Positions 1 through 9,152 of a stretch of DNA of 64,000 bases are shown here, piece after piece. Source of the DNA: Pseudomonas sp. ERMR1:02 (lineage in GTDB: Bacteria; Pseudomonadota; Gammaproteobacteria; Pseudomonadales; Pseudomonadaceae); the NCBI RefSeq assembly GCF_002277815.1, contig NZ_NKJI01000001.1, positions 489,501-553,500 on the forward strand. Reading direction: 5' to 3'. Numbering within the stretch: the stretch's first letter is position 1; each line of letters opens with the position of its first letter. A model generated the notes under the pieces. That model had not been told where the DNA came from and did not search any database. It saw only the letters and a program-made list of their open reading frames with translations. A program made the position numbers and the translations under genes.

Positions 1-704
1 GTGCCTGCAGGGGAAGTGACGCGGCGACGCAACTCGGCGGCGTCAACGTCACTGGCCACTGCCATGTGCGCGGCGCCCAGCGCAGTTTGCACGGTCAGTT
101 GGGCGGCGATGTCCGCTGGCAGGCCGAGCTTCACGCCAGCGGCGGTCATGGCTTCGATCAGCAGGAAGAAGTAAGCAGGACCGGAACCTGAAACCGCGGT
201 GACCGCGTCCAGTTGCTGTTCCTCGTCCAGCCACAAAGCGATACCGACCGCAGATAGCAGCTCCTGGGCTTGCTGGCGCTGTTCGCTGCTCACCTGGGCG
301 GTGGCGTACAAACCGCTAACGCCCTGACGCAGCAACGCTGGGGTATTGGGCATGCAACGCACGATTGGCTGGGCACCGAGCCAGTTGTTCATGCTGGCGC
401 AGGTGATGCCGGCGGCAATCGAAACCACCAATTGCTCGGGGTTCAGGCTTGGGCGAATGGCTTCGCAGACAGCCTTCATCGCCTGGGGTTTGACCGCCAG
501 CACGACCACATCGGCGCCTTGAATGGCTTGGGCGTTGTCAGCGAACACCTCGATGCCATGCTCTGCGCTAACGCGGGTACGGGTTTCTTCACCCGGATCG
601 CTGGCGCGGATCTGCGCGGCGTCCAGTCCTTTGGCCCGCAGTCCACCGATCAGGCTGGCGGCCATGTTGCCGGCACCGATAAAGGCAATACGCGTCTTGC
701 TCAT
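1..704 (-). CDS. proC: pyrroline-5-carboxylate reductase, C-terminus cut by window edge
   Basis: Catalyses the last step of proline synthesis, NAD(P)H reduction of 1-pyrroline-5-carboxylate to proline, in the cytoplasm. Translating the minus strand from the ATG at 702-704 gives an N-terminal nucleotide-binding stretch MSKTRIAFIGAGNMA (GxGxxA), then VVLAVKPQ in the Rossmann fold, CMPNTPA, and the SGSGPAYFF signature. About 235 residues are present. The family is about 270 residues, so roughly 35 C-terminal residues lie outside the window. The ATG is 24 nt downstream of the yggS stop, so the two genes are probably co-transcribed; this yggS-proC order is common in gammaproteobacteria. Confidence 0.95.
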   Translation of the reverse strand, partial: MSKTRIAFIGAGNMAASLIGGLRAKGLDAAQIRASDPGEETRTRVSAEHGIEVFADNAQAIQGADVVVLAVKPQAMKAVCEAIRPSLNPEQLVVSIAAGITCASMNNWLGAQPIVRCMPNTPALLRQGVSGLYATAQVSSEQRQQAQELLSAVGIALWLDEEQQLDAVTAVSGSGPAYFFLLIEAMTAAGVKLGLPADIAAQLTVQTALGAAHMAVASDVDAAELRRRVTSPAG

Positions 705-728
705 GTCAGGTCCTTATAAAGAAAGTAT

Positions 729-1415
729 TCAAGGCTGGCCGTAGCTGCGGGCGCCAAATAGGGCCGTACCGATGCGGACCCAGGTGGCGCCCATGGCGAT
801 GGCCGACTCGAGATCGTGGCTCATGCCCATGGAAAGTGTGTCGAGCGGCAGATTCAAACTGGCTTGCAGGCTTTGCACGGCAGCAAAAGCAGCATCCTGG
901 GCGGCGCGATCATCCGTCGGCTCGGGAATGGCCATCAGCCCGCGCAACTTCAAGCGCGGCAAAGCGCTGATGGCGTTGGCCAGGGCCGGCAGGTCGGCCG
1001 GAGTGCAGCCGGACTTGCTGGCTTCACCGCTGACGTTAACCTGGATGCAGATATTCAATGGCGGCAGATCGGTAGGGCGTTGCTCGGACAAGCGTTGTGC
1101 AATTTTCAGGCGATCCACGGAATGCACCCAGGCGAAATGCTCGGCGATAGCGCGAGTCTTGTTCGATTGAATGGGGCCGATGAAGTGCCAGATCAAGGGC
1201 AGGTCGGCCAATTCGAGCTGCTTGCCCAAAGCCTCCTGCAGGTAGTTTTCACCAAAGTCGCGCAGGCCGGCGGCATAGGCTTCGCGCAGATCTTGTGCGG
1301 GTTTGGTCTTGCTCACGGCCAGCAGCTGGACGCTGTTTTCATCGCGGTGGGCGGCGAGGGCGGCGGCACGGATGCGTGAACTAACCCGTTCGATGTTCTC
1401 TGCTATCGTGGACAT
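729..1415 (-). CDS. yggS: YggS/PLPHP family pyridoxal-phosphate homeostasis protein
   Basis: 228 residues, the usual family length. YggS proteins bind pyridoxal 5'-phosphate without a known catalytic reaction and help keep PLP and some amino/keto acid pools balanced. The PLP-lysine region LLAVSKTKPA lies at residues 31-40 (the family's Schiff-base lysine corresponds to K36). IGPIQSNKTR, GLMAIP and the C-terminal LSMGMSHDLESAI motif (phosphate binding) are all present. The start codon complement (1413-1415) abuts the left arm of a perfect 17-bp inverted repeat (1416-1432 / 1543-1559), so the gene's leader may form a hairpin. It lies upstream of proC on the same strand and divergent from pilT. 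Confidence 0.95.
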   Translation of the reverse strand: MSTIAENIERVSSRIRAAALAAHRDENSVQLLAVSKTKPAQDLREAYAAGLRDFGENYLQEALGKQLELADLPLIWHFIGPIQSNKTRAIAEHFAWVHSVDRLKIAQRLSEQRPTDLPPLNICIQVNVSGEASKSGCTPADLPALANAISALPRLKLRGLMAIPEPTDDRAAQDAAFAAVQSLQASLNLPLDTLSMGMSHDLESAIAMGATWVRIGTALFGARSYGQP

Positions 1416-1559
1416 TCAATCCTGCCTGAAAAATGCCTGCACTCGATCATGCGGCGTTAAAAGTCGTCTCAGAATGCTCATTGACTAACGTCAACTCTGC
1501 TTCTTCGCCGACTTTTGCCTTGCCTGATCATCGTTCGGCGACTTTTCAGGCAGGATTGA
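1416..1559. repeat. perfect 17-bp inverted repeat flanking 110 bp in the yggS/pilT divergent region
   Basis: The left arm tcaatcctgcctgaaaa (1416-1432) is the exact reverse complement of the right arm at 1543-1559. Inside, aaaagtcg (1459-1466) can pair with cgactttt at either 1509-1516 or 1539-1546, so alternative nested folds exist. No target-site duplication is obvious outside the arms. It starts directly next to the yggS start codon and ends about 50 bp before pilT. It could be a regulatory structure for the divergent promoters or a small inverted-repeat element; the sequence does not decide. Confidence 0.7.
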
Positions 1560-1610
1560 GGCGCCAGCGGGTCTGAGGTTGGCGGCATTCTACTGGAATT
1601 GAGGAGTGCT

Positions 1611-2645
1611 ATGGATATCACTGAATTGCTGGTTTTCAGCGCCAAACAAGGAGCTTCGGACCTGCACCTGTCTGCCGGCCTGCCGCCGATGATCCGCGTC
1701 GACGGTGATATACGGCGTATCAACCTGCCGCCCTTGGACCATAAGGAAGTGCAGGCGCTGATCTATGACATCATGAACGACACCCAGCGAGTAAATTTCG
1801 AAAAGCATCTGGAAACCGACTTTTCCTTCGATGTTCCCGGTGTGGCGCGTTTTCGGGTCAACGCGTTCAACCAGAGTCGCGGCGCTGGCGCGGTATTGCG
1901 CACGATCCCGTCCAAAGTCCTGAGCATGGAAGAACTGGGCATGGGCGATGTGTTCCGCAAAATGACCGACGCGCCCCGGGGTTTGGTGTTGGTGACCGGG
2001 CCGACCGGTTCCGGCAAGTCCACCACGCTGGCGGCGATGATCGACTACCTGAACAACCATCGACATCACCATATCCTCACCATTGAAGACCCGATCGAAT
2101 TCGTCCACGAGTCGCGCAAATGCCTGATCAATCAGCGTGAAGTCCACCGCGATACCCGCAGCTTCGCCACAGCCCTGCGCTCAGCCCTACGCGAGGACCC
2201 GGACGTGATTCTGGTGGGCGAGATGCGCGATCTGGAGACCATTCGCCTGGCACTGACTGCCGCCGAAACGGGTCATTTGGTGTTTGGCACCCTGCATACT
2301 ACGTCGGCGGCGAAAACCATCGACCGGATCGTCGACGTATTTCCGGGGGACGAGAAGTACATGGTGCGCTCCATGCTCTCCGAATCACTGCTCGCGGTGG
2401 TGTCCCAGACGCTGGTCAAAAAAATCGGCGGCGGGCGCATTGCCGCCCACGAGATCATGCTCGGTACGTCGGCAATCCGTAACCTGATCCGCGAAGACAA
2501 GGTGGCGCAGATGTACTCATCGATTCAGGCAGGCGGATCGCTGGGCATGCAGACGCTGGATATGGGCTTGAAAGATCTGGTGACCAGGGGATTGGTCACC
2601 CGCGATCAGGCGCGGGAGAAGGCGCGGTCGCCGGATAATTTTTGA
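1611..2645 (+). CDS. pilT: type IV pilus retraction ATPase PilT
   Basis: 344 residues, the normal PilT length. This hexameric cytoplasmic ATPase depolymerises the pilus and powers twitching. Visible motifs are the Walker A GPTGSGKST near residue 130, the Asp box LTIEDPIEF, the Walker B region DPDVILVGEMRD, the His box GHLVFGTLHT, and the C-terminal AIRNLIRE motif near residue 287 that is specific to retraction ATPases. The ATG at 1611 is chosen because GAGGAG lies just upstream and because MDITELLVFSAKQGASDLHL is the family N-terminus; the reading frame stays open upstream. No pilU follows, unlike the pilTU pair of P. aeruginosa. The chemosensory genes that steer pili start 8 kb downstream. 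Confidence 0.97.
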   Translation: MDITELLVFSAKQGASDLHLSAGLPPMIRVDGDIRRINLPPLDHKEVQALIYDIMNDTQRVNFEKHLETDFSFDVPGVARFRVNAFNQSRGAGAVLRTIPSKVLSMEELGMGDVFRKMTDAPRGLVLVTGPTGSGKSTTLAAMIDYLNNHRHHHILTIEDPIEFVHESRKCLINQREVHRDTRSFATALRSALREDPDVILVGEMRDLETIRLALTAAETGHLVFGTLHTTSAAKTIDRIVDVFPGDEKYMVRSMLSESLLAVVSQTLVKKIGGGRIAAHEIMLGTSAIRNLIREDKVAQMYSSIQAGGSLGMQTLDMGLKDLVTRGLVTRDQAREKARSPDNF

Positions 2646-2660
2646 TCAGGTCCAGAAACG

Positions 2661-2730
2661 CCTTCGCGGGCAAGCCTCGCTCCTACAGGTTATGCGTAAC
2701 CCTTGTAGGAGCGAGGCTTGCCCGCGAAGG
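2661..2730. repeat. inverted REP pair (BIME-like)
   Basis: Two head-to-head copies of a REP core of the type TAGGAGCGAGGCTTGCCCGC are separated by a short spacer. They lie between the convergent ends of pilT and the NlpC/P60 gene. The pair can form a long hairpin and may protect or terminate both transcripts. Confidence 0.9.
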
Positions 2731-2757
2731 GGGCCTCACAGGCGACGGGGCTTCAAC

Positions 2758-3378
2758 TCAGCGCTGAACAACCCGCATTGCGTTGTGTTCTTTCGGCAGA
2801 ACCCGCTTGGCAACAACGTAATGTTGTTCCCAGTACGGTTTCTTCAAGGTATCGATACTCACCGACTTGCCACGGCGAGGCGCGTGGATGAAGCGGTCGT
2901 TGCCCAAATAGATAGCAACGTGATTGACTCGACGGCTCTTGATGTTGAAGAAAATCAGGTCGCCCGGTTTGAGGTCGTTGCGATCGACTTTCTGACCGTG
3001 ACCACTGGCCATGGCGTTGGAGGTTCGTGGCAGGTCGAATGTCGCGTCGTTAAACGCGTATTTCACCAGGCCGCTGCAATCGAAGCCTTTGCTCGGGCTG
3101 CTGCCGCCCCAACGGTATGGTGTACCGAGGACGTTAACAGCGCGGCTCAGCACATTGCTGCTTTCCTTGGTCGCCATTGGCGGAACAAGACCGCTTTTAT
3201 TGCTGACCAACTGTGGAGCGTGTTTGGTCGACTTTTTGCTTTTGCTCGACGGAGCAGAAGCATGGGATTTGTGGGTGTAACCATTAACGTTCGGAAGACG
3301 TTGCTCACGATTGGTGGCGTGGGCGGCCAGTGGCAATAATAGGCAAATGGTTAGCCATGTCTTGAAAAAAGGACGCAT
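2758..3378 (-). CDS. exported NlpC/P60 (C40) family peptidase
   Basis: 206 residues from the ATG at 3376-3378, chosen because MRPFFKTWLTICLLLPLAAHA is a clear signal peptide; the frame stays open 26 codons further upstream. After a Ser/Lys-rich linker (about residues 35-75) comes an NlpC/P60 domain with the catalytic Cys in FDCSGLVKY (C101), a His in VNHVAIYLG (H153) and a second His in FIHAPRRG (H165). Proteins of this type (Spr/MepS-like) cut peptide crosslinks in periplasmic murein. There is no lipobox, so it should be soluble in the periplasm. The exact cleavage specificity cannot be read from the sequence. Confidence 0.9.
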   Translation of the reverse strand: MRPFFKTWLTICLLLPLAAHATNREQRLPNVNGYTHKSHASAPSSKSKKSTKHAPQLVSNKSGLVPPMATKESSNVLSRAVNVLGTPYRWGGSSPSKGFDCSGLVKYAFNDATFDLPRTSNAMASGHGQKVDRNDLKPGDLIFFNIKSRRVNHVAIYLGNDRFIHAPRRGKSVSIDTLKKPYWEQHYVVAKRVLPKEHNAMRVVQR

Positions 3379-3627
3379 TAGGCAAGGCTCGTATGGGTTA
3401 GCGCGAAACTTTATAACAGCTTTTTTTGGCATCTCGAGGCCGTTGGTCGATTCCACTTGGGTCTAACGGAACCAAATAAGCGAAAAATTGACGCAATTGC
3501 CGGACAGAAGTCAGGTGCTATAAGGCTTTGATGAGAGACAACGTAGCATTTGCCATACGTCGGCTGCCTGTAAAAAAGTCACAAAGATTTAAAGAATATT
3601 TATCTATCGTGTGAATCGAGGTCATCA

Positions 3628-4059
3628 ATGAACACCTATCAACCTCCCGTCCCGCACCAAGACACGCACAGTAAAGTGATCGGTTACTTGCTGTGGATTT
3701 TCGGTTTTACCGGTGCTCATCGTTTTTATTACGGCAAGCCGGTGACCGGGACGATCTGGTTCTTCACCTTCGGTTTGCTGGGAATTGGCTGGTTGATCGA
3801 CCTGTTCCTGATCCCTGCCATGGACCGTGAAGCGGACCTGCGGTTCAACGCCGGACCGATCGAATACAACGTTGCGTGGATTCTGCTGACGTTTCTCGGG
3901 GTGTTCGGCGTACACCGGATGTATCAGGGGAAATGGATCAGTGGGTTGCTTTACCTGCTGACGGGTGGGTTGTTCTTCGTGGGAGTGCTGTATGACTTCT
4001 GGACGTTGAATGATCAGGTTTCGTTGCGCAACGCGCAGAATCGAGGCGCCTTCCAGTAA
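3628..4059 (+). CDS. tandem TM2-domain membrane protein
   Basis: 143 residues. Two TM2 modules follow each other: GYLLWIFGFTGAHRFYYGK at about residues 19-37, and ILLTFLGVFGVHRMYQGKW at about 85-103. Each is a pair of membrane helices joined by a short turn with the typical G-x-HRxYxGK signature, giving four predicted membrane segments. TM2 proteins are widespread and mostly of unknown function. The gene is monocistronic, with a 249-bp AT-richer region upstream (3379-3627) where I recognise nothing beyond likely promoters, and an REP pair downstream. Confidence 0.85.
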   Translation: MNTYQPPVPHQDTHSKVIGYLLWIFGFTGAHRFYYGKPVTGTIWFFTFGLLGIGWLIDLFLIPAMDREADLRFNAGPIEYNVAWILLTFLGVFGVHRMYQGKWISGLLYLLTGGLFFVGVLYDFWTLNDQVSLRNAQNRGAFQ

Positions 4060-4060
4060 A

Positions 4061-4127
4061 TCTTCGCTGGCAAGCCAGCTCCTACAAGGACGGTGCACAT
4101 CCTGTAGGAGCCGGCTTGCTGGCGATG
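4061..4127. repeat. inverted REP pair
   Basis: REP cores of the CTTCGCTGGCAAGCCAGCTC subtype in inverted orientation lie just after the TM2 gene stop, in the gap before the end of pyrC'. Confidence 0.85.
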
Positions 4128-4141
4128 CGCTTGATGCGGTC

Positions 4142-5412
4142 TTACGCCTGGTGGCTGATTCGTCCATCCACCAGGGTGTAACGCACCACGCCCGGCAGGC
4201 TGTGACCAATGAACGGGCAGTTCTCACCCTTGGACAGCCAGGTCTCACCGGCAACGGTCGAGGCTGCAAGGTCGAACAGTACGATGTCCGCCGCACCACC
4301 CACCGCCAGTTTGCCCGCCGGCAGGCGCAACGCCTCGGCAGGGCCAGCGCTGAGGCGTGCCAGCAACGTCGGCAAGTCCAGCAGACCGTCCTCCACCAAT
4401 GTCATCGCCAGCGGCAGCAGCAACTCAACGCTGCTGATGCCCGGCTCCGTGGCCCCGAACGGTGCCAGTTTCGCATCCCGTTCGTGGGGTTGGTGATGGC
4501 TGGAAATGGCCGAGATCACCCCTGATTTCACCGCTTCACGGAGGCCATCGCGGTCGGCGCGGGTGCGCAGCGGCGGCTGGACGTGATAGAGGCTGCTGAA
4601 GTCGATCAGCGCTTCGTCAGTCAGGATCAGCTGATACAGAGCCACATCCGCCGTGACCTTCAAGCCACGGGCCTGAGCCTGGGCGATCAGGGCTACGCCG
4701 CGCGCGCTGGTGAGCTGGCTGAAGTGCGCGCGCACGCCGGTTTGCTCGACCAACAGCAGATCCCGGGCCAGGGCCACGGTTTCGGCGGTTTCCGGAATGC
4801 CCGGCAAGCCGAGGAAGCTCGCAGTCGGGCCTTCATGGGCCAGTCCGCCTTCGGCGAGGTCGTGATCCTGGGAGTTGAAAATCACCGTCAGGTCGAAGGT
4901 TGCCGCGTAGTCCAGCGCCCGGCAGAGAGTGCGGGTGTTGCGGAAACTTTCCAGACCGTTGCCGAAGGCCACGCAACCGGCATCGCGCAGGGCGACCAGC
5001 TCGGCCAGCTGTTCGCCATCCAGACCTTTGCTCAGTGCGCCGATCGGGAACACTTTGGTGTTGCCGGCCTCACGGGCGCGGTCGAGGATCAATTCGGCCA
5101 CGGCCGAGGTGTCCAGCACCGGTTTGGTTTTGGCGGGCAGCACAGGCTGGTCACGCCACCGGCAGCGGCGGCGCGGGTTTCGCTGATGATCGAGCCTTTG
5201 CGGCTGTAGCCCGGTTCGCGCAGGGCGACGTTCAGGTCGACCAGGCCAGGGGCGGCCACCAGGCCTTTGGCGTCGATGGTGTCGACGGCGACAAAACCGG
5301 CCGGAGCGGCGCCAATGGCGACGATCTTGCAGGCTTCGACGTGGATATCGGTGACTTGATCCAGGCCGCTGGCCGGATCGATGACGCGGGCGCCGAGAAT
5401 GCTGAGCTTCAC
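4142..5412 (-). CDS. pyrC': inactive dihydroorotase-like subunit of aspartate transcarbamoylase, with a 1-base frameshift
   Basis: In Pseudomonas this protein (PyrC'/PyrX) is a non-catalytic dihydroorotase homologue needed to assemble the PyrB dodecamer. The zinc-binding HxH motif of true dihydroorotases is replaced by LNVALREPG near residues 59-67, as expected for the inactive form. The start is GTG (5410-5412), overlapping the pyrB stop in a GTGA arrangement that suggests coupled translation. The frame breaks: residues up to CCPP read in one frame, and [14 protein letters not shown] onward in the next. Adding one A to the AAAA run complementary to 5128-5131 restores CCPPKTKPVLD and a 423-residue protein (1271 nt present, 1272 expected). 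A sequencing error is more likely than a pseudogene. Confidence 0.88.
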
Positions 5413-6413
5413 TGAACTTTCTCCTGCTCGAATTGGCGCTGCGCAGTCTGCCCGCTCATGGCCATGGACAAAACGGCCATGCGAATCGCGATGCCGTAGG
5501 TCACCTGGTTAAGGATCACCGAGTGCGGGCCGTCGGCCACCGCCGACTCGATCTCCACGCCGCGGTTAATCGGCCCCGGGTGCATGACGATGGCATCGGG
5601 CTTGGCGCCGGCCAGGCGCGCGGTGGTCAGGCCGAACAGGCGGTAGAACTCGCCTTCGCTTGGCAGCAGGCCACCGGTCATGCGCTCACGCTGCAGGCGC
5701 AGCATGATCACCACGTCGACGTCTTTCAGGCCTTCGGCCATGTCGGTGTAAACCTTCACGCCGTATTGCTCGATGCCGATCGGCAACAGGGTTTTCGGCG
5801 CGATCACGCGGATGTCCGGGCAACCGAGGGTTTTCAGCGCCAGCATGTTCGAACGCGCGACCCGCGAGTGCAGGATGTCGCCAACGATAGCCACCGACAG
5901 GTTTTCGAAGCCGCCCTTGTGCCGGCGGATGGTGAGCATGTCGAGCATGCCCTGGGTCGGGTGGGCGTGACGGCCATCGCCGCCGTTGATGATCGCCACT
6001 TGTGGGCACACGTGTTCGGCGATGAAGTGCGCGGCGCCGGAATCACCGTGGCGCACAACGAACATGTCGGCGGCCATGGCTTCCAGGTTGCGCAGGGTGT
6101 CGAGCAGGGTTTCGCCCTTGCTCGCCGACGACGTCGACACGTTCAGGGTGATCACGTCCGCCGACAGGCGCTGGGCCGCCAGTTCGAAGGTGGTGCGGGT
6201 GCGGGTGGAGTTCTCGAAGAACACGTTGCACACGGTTTTGCCGCGCAACAAAGGGACCTTCTTCACCGCCCGGGCGCCGACTTCAAGGAAGGAGTCGGCG
6301 GTGTCGAGGATTTCCGTCAGCAACTCGCGGCGCAAACCGTCGAGCGAGAGGAAGTGGCGCAGCTGGCCCTGATCATTGAGCTGCAGCGGGCGCTTGGTTT
6401 CTAGAGGCGTCAT
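5409..6413 (-). CDS. pyrB: aspartate carbamoyltransferase catalytic subunit
   Basis: 334 residues. It condenses carbamoyl phosphate and aspartate in the committed step of pyrimidine synthesis. The carbamoyl-phosphate motif [13 protein letters not shown], the HPTQGMLDM motif and the C-terminal [11 protein letters not shown] are present. The ATG at 6411-6413 gives the family N-terminus [11 protein letters not shown]; a TTG six codons upstream is possible but less likely. It sits between pyrR (27 nt upstream) and pyrC' (4-nt overlap), the standard Pseudomonas order. Confidence 0.97.
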   Translation of the reverse strand: MTPLETKRPLQLNDQGQLRHFLSLDGLRRELLTEILDTADSFLEVGARAVKKVPLLRGKTVCNVFFENSTRTRTTFELAAQRLSADVITLNVSTSSASKGETLLDTLRNLEAMAADMFVVRHGDSGAAHFIAEHVCPQVAIINGGDGRHAHPTQGMLDMLTIRRHKGGFENLSVAIVGDILHSRVARSNMLALKTLGCPDIRVIAPKTLLPIGIEQYGVKVYTDMAEGLKDVDVVIMLRLQRERMTGGLLPSEGEFYRLFGLTTARLAGAKPDAIVMHPGPINRGVEIESAVADGPHSVILNQVTYGIAIRMAVLSMAMSGQTAQRQFEQEKVQ

Positions 6414-6440
6414 CGCAAGGGGAACTCTCAATAGGGCGGA

Positions 6441-6944
6441 TTAAAGGGCGAGGTCTTGCAGTTCGAGCGCAAGCTCCGGGCCGGACAGTTTCACCCGTTC
6501 GTTGGCGGCCAGGGACAGGGTTGCGCCCAACACGTTCGGGCGGATCGGCAGCTCGCCGGCGTCCAGGTCCAGCAGGCACACCAGCGTCACGCTGGCCGGG
6601 CGGCCATAATCGAAGAGTTCGTTCATGGCGGCGCGGATGGTTCGGCCGCTCATCAACACGTCGTCGATCAGCACCAGATGCTGGCCTTCGATTTCGAATG
6701 GCAGGGCGGATGGGCGCACTTGTGGGTGCAGGCCGTTCTGGCTGAAGTCGTCGCGGTAAAAGGAAACATCGAGCGTGCCGAGGGGCTCATCGCTGCCCAG
6801 CTCTTTGAGCAGGGCCTGGGCAACCCAGACGCCGCCGGTACGGATACCGATGTAACGCGGTTCGCTGATGCCACGTTTGGCCAGATAGGCGTCAAGCCGG
6901 ATCGCCATCTGGCTGATCAGTTCGGCGGGATTTGGCAGGCTCAT
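6441..6944 (-). CDS. pyrR: PyrR, pyrimidine operon regulator / uracil phosphoribosyltransferase family
   Basis: 167 residues, the normal length. The PRPP-binding loop [16 protein letters not shown] and the N-terminal [12 protein letters not shown] are clear. In Gram-positives PyrR is an RNA-binding attenuation regulator with weak UPRTase activity; in Pseudomonas its regulatory mode is less certain. The ATG at 6942-6944 is preceded by AAGGAGCA on the minus strand, so the longer upstream reading frame, which overlaps ruvX, is rejected. Confidence 0.94.
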   Translation of the reverse strand: MSLPNPAELISQMAIRLDAYLAKRGISEPRYIGIRTGGVWVAQALLKELGSDEPLGTLDVSFYRDDFSQNGLHPQVRPSALPFEIEGQHLVLIDDVLMSGRTIRAAMNELFDYGRPASVTLVCLLDLDAGELPIRPNVLGATLSLAANERVKLSGPELALELQDLAL

Positions 6945-7038
6945 GGTTGCTCCTTCTTGGGCCCGAACCGGTTTACGCGTGAGGTGGCTCGGGTTGTAGC
7001 TAAAAGAGACGCTTGGCGGCTCTTCAGGATTAGGTGCT

Positions 7039-7476
7039 TCAGGATTCGAACAGCGCGCTGTTTTCGTCGAGCCAGCCTTGCAGCAGCAGGGCGGCGGCGA
7101 TGGCGTCGACCGGGTTGTCACGGTAGCTGCCTTTCTGCCCGCCACGGGCCAGGCGTTCGCCCTTGGCTTCGTAGGTGGTCAGGCGTTCATCATGGGTATA
7201 GAAGGGCAGGTTGAAGCGGCCGTTCAGGCGGCGGGCGAATTTTTCCGCACGCAGGCACATGTCGCTGGGCGTGCCATCCATGTTCAGCGGCAGGCCGACC
7301 ACCACGGCGTCGGGTTTCCATTCCTTTATCAGCGCTTCGACCTGATCCCAGTCGGGAATGCCATTCTGCGCTTTCAATGTGCACAGCTCGCGGGCCTGGC
7401 CGGTAATCACTTGGCCGACCGCAACGCCGATCTGTTTAGTGCCGTAGTCAAAACCCAAAATCAACCGCAGGGCCAT
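7039..7476 (-). CDS. ruvX: RuvX/YqgF family RNase H-fold protein (putative pre-16S rRNA nuclease)
   Basis: 145 residues. The RNase H-like fold shows [15 protein letters not shown] at residues 7-21 with the first catalytic Asp, [12 protein letters not shown] in the middle, and the C-terminal [14 protein letters not shown]. YqgF proteins are implicated in 16S rRNA 5'-end maturation and in nucleic acid processing. The ATG overlaps the yqgE stop by one base (TGATG), so translation is probably coupled. Confidence 0.95.
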   Translation of the reverse strand: MALRLILGFDYGTKQIGVAVGQVITGQARELCTLKAQNGIPDWDQVEALIKEWKPDAVVVGLPLNMDGTPSDMCLRAEKFARRLNGRFNLPFYTHDERLTTYEAKGERLARGGQKGSYRDNPVDAIAAALLLQGWLDENSALFES

Positions 7477-8048
7477 CAGGAGTGCCCCGCCTGGCTGGTG
7501 AGCAGGCTGAGATTGACGCCCAGGTGCTTGGCCGCCGCTTCGAGGCGCAGCTCGCTACTGGTGTTGAACAGGATGTCGGCGTCGAACGGGCAAGTCAGCC
7601 AGGCGTTCTGGGCCAGTTCGGCTTCCAGCTGCCCGGCTTCCCAGCCGGCGTAACCGAGAGTGATCACACTTTTCGACGGGCCGACGCCATCGGCGATGGC
7701 GAATAGCACGTCCTGGGAGGTCGACAAGGACAAGTCGCTTTCCAGATCAACGGTCGCCTGAAAGGTCTTGCCCGGCGGATGCAGAACGAAACCGCGATCA
7801 GTCTGAACCGGCCCGCCGATGAAGATCGGCACATGCTGGCAGAGGACTGGTGGTTCGATATCGGGGCGTAATTGCTCAAGGATATCGGCCAGGTTCAGGT
7901 CTTGCGGACGGTTGACCACCAGCCCCATGGCACCATTGGCCGTGTGCTCGACGATGTAGGTCAAGGTGTGCGCAAAGTTCGGGTCGACCATGTGTGGCAT
8001 GGCGATCAGGAAGTGATGCTTGAGGTAGCTGGGGATGACGTTCTTCAT
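7476..8048 (-). CDS. yqgE: YqgE/AlgH family protein (UPF0301)
   Basis: 190 residues from the ATG at 8046-8048 (MKNVIPSYLKHHFLIAMPHM, the family N-terminus; the frame is open further upstream but unlike the family). Conserved segments are NGAMGLVVNRP, IFIGGPVQTDRGFVLH and LGYAGWEAGQLEAE. The biochemical function is unknown; in P. aeruginosa the homologue AlgH was linked to alginate production. The pairing with ruvX is conserved in many proteobacteria. Confidence 0.93.
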   Translation of the reverse strand: MKNVIPSYLKHHFLIAMPHMVDPNFAHTLTYIVEHTANGAMGLVVNRPQDLNLADILEQLRPDIEPPVLCQHVPIFIGGPVQTDRGFVLHPPGKTFQATVDLESDLSLSTSQDVLFAIADGVGPSKSVITLGYAGWEAGQLEAELAQNAWLTCPFDADILFNTSSELRLEAAAKHLGVNLSLLTSQAGHS

Positions 8049-8147
8049 GATCGCTAGTGTGGCGTTCGAGGGGCGAACTGACAAGCTGGGGATGCACAGG
8101 AAATGCCTGTGCAAGGGTCTTTTTGATCTGGGTTTGCTTGAGGGACT

Positions 8148-8215
8148 CTTCGCGGGCAAGCCTCGCTCCTACAGGAACACGGGGTCATCTGTAGGAGCGA
8201 GGCTTGCCCGCGAAG
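8148..8215. repeat. inverted REP pair
   Basis: Inverted copies of CTTCGCGGGCAAGCCTCGCT, between the yqgE start and the tonB-like gene end. Confidence 0.9.
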
Positions 8216-8245
8216 GCGTCGCCCCAATCACCACAAATCAATCGA

Positions 8246-9145
8246 TCAGTTGCTTGAGAGTCTATCCCCGCGCGCAAACTTCCAGGTCCGGATGATTTCC
8301 AGTCGATCGATATCCGACAGATCCCCGGTAAACGGTGCAAACGGCGCAGCCAGGCGCACGATGCGCTGGGCGGCCTGATCCAGTAGCGGTTGCCCGGAGG
8401 ATTCCAGCACCAGCACCTCATACAGCGAGCCGTCGCGGTTGATCGACACCATCAGGCGCAAGTTGCCGTAGATCTGTTGGCGCCGGGCTTCGTCGGGATA
8501 ATTGAGGTTGCCGATGCGTTCGACCTTCTTGCGCCATTCGTCTTTATACCAGGCACCTTTGTCGCGCATGGTCGAGGCGGCGCTCAGGCGGTGGATGCGC
8601 GGGCGTTTGGCGTACAACTGTTGTTCGTTGGCCAGTTCCGCTTCCAGGCTGGCAATGTCGCTGGACAGCTGTTCAGTGTCGAACGTCGGGGCGGCTACGG
8701 CAGGCTTGTTGGCGGGCTTGGGTTCTTCGGTTTTGGCGGCGGCTTTTTTCGGCTTCGGCGCAACGGTGGTCACGGCAGCCTTGGGCGCCGCTTCCTGGAC
8801 TTCAGGCTTGGCCGCTGGCGGTGGCGTGACTTTCTGCACCTTGTTGTCCTGGAAAGGCGCGACCTCGGTGGTCTTGGGGATTGCCTTTTTATCCAGAGTG
8901 CCGCTGCCTTGCTGATTCTCCTGAGCGAGAAAATCGGCTTTCTCCGGCTTTTTTTCGCTTTTGAAAGTGGCGAGGGTGATTTCCAGGGTTCTGCTGATCT
9001 GCTTGGGTTCGACCACCGTAAAACCGACGCCCAGTAGCAAGGCCAGGTGCACCAGCGCCGCCAGGAACAGGGTAAAACCGAGGCGATCGGCCGGGCGCAC
9101 GCCGTAGTGGGCGAGTTCGGGAGGCAGATCGGACGGGAGGGTCAT
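8246..9145 (-). CDS. TonB family protein (energy transducer)
   Basis: 299 residues. A single N-terminal membrane segment (LGFTLFLAALVHLALLLGV, about 23-41) is followed by a long Lys/Pro/Ala periplasmic linker (about 75-165) and a C-terminal TonB-type domain (about 200-290: YGNLRLMVSINRDGSLYEV, then ESSGQPLLDQAAQRIVRLA). Such proteins pass proton-motive energy from ExbB/ExbD to outer-membrane transporters. No exbBD lies next to it, so it is probably an accessory TonB. The ribosome-binding site is weak, and the region just before the start is the arm of an inverted repeat (9153-9203). Confidence 0.9.
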   Translation of the reverse strand: MTLPSDLPPELAHYGVRPADRLGFTLFLAALVHLALLLGVGFTVVEPKQISRTLEITLATFKSEKKPEKADFLAQENQQGSGTLDKKAIPKTTEVAPFQDNKVQKVTPPPAAKPEVQEAAPKAAVTTVAPKPKKAAAKTEEPKPANKPAVAAPTFDTEQLSSDIASLEAELANEQQLYAKRPRIHRLSAASTMRDKGAWYKDEWRKKVERIGNLNYPDEARRQQIYGNLRLMVSINRDGSLYEVLVLESSGQPLLDQAAQRIVRLAAPFAPFTGDLSDIDRLEIIRTWKFARGDRLSSN

Positions 9146-9152
9146 GACAAGG

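Noticed and set aside
5433..6404. 323-codon plus-strand frame opposite pyrB
   Set aside because: Shadow of pyrB; His/Val/Gln-rich translation typical of antisense frames in GC-rich genomes.
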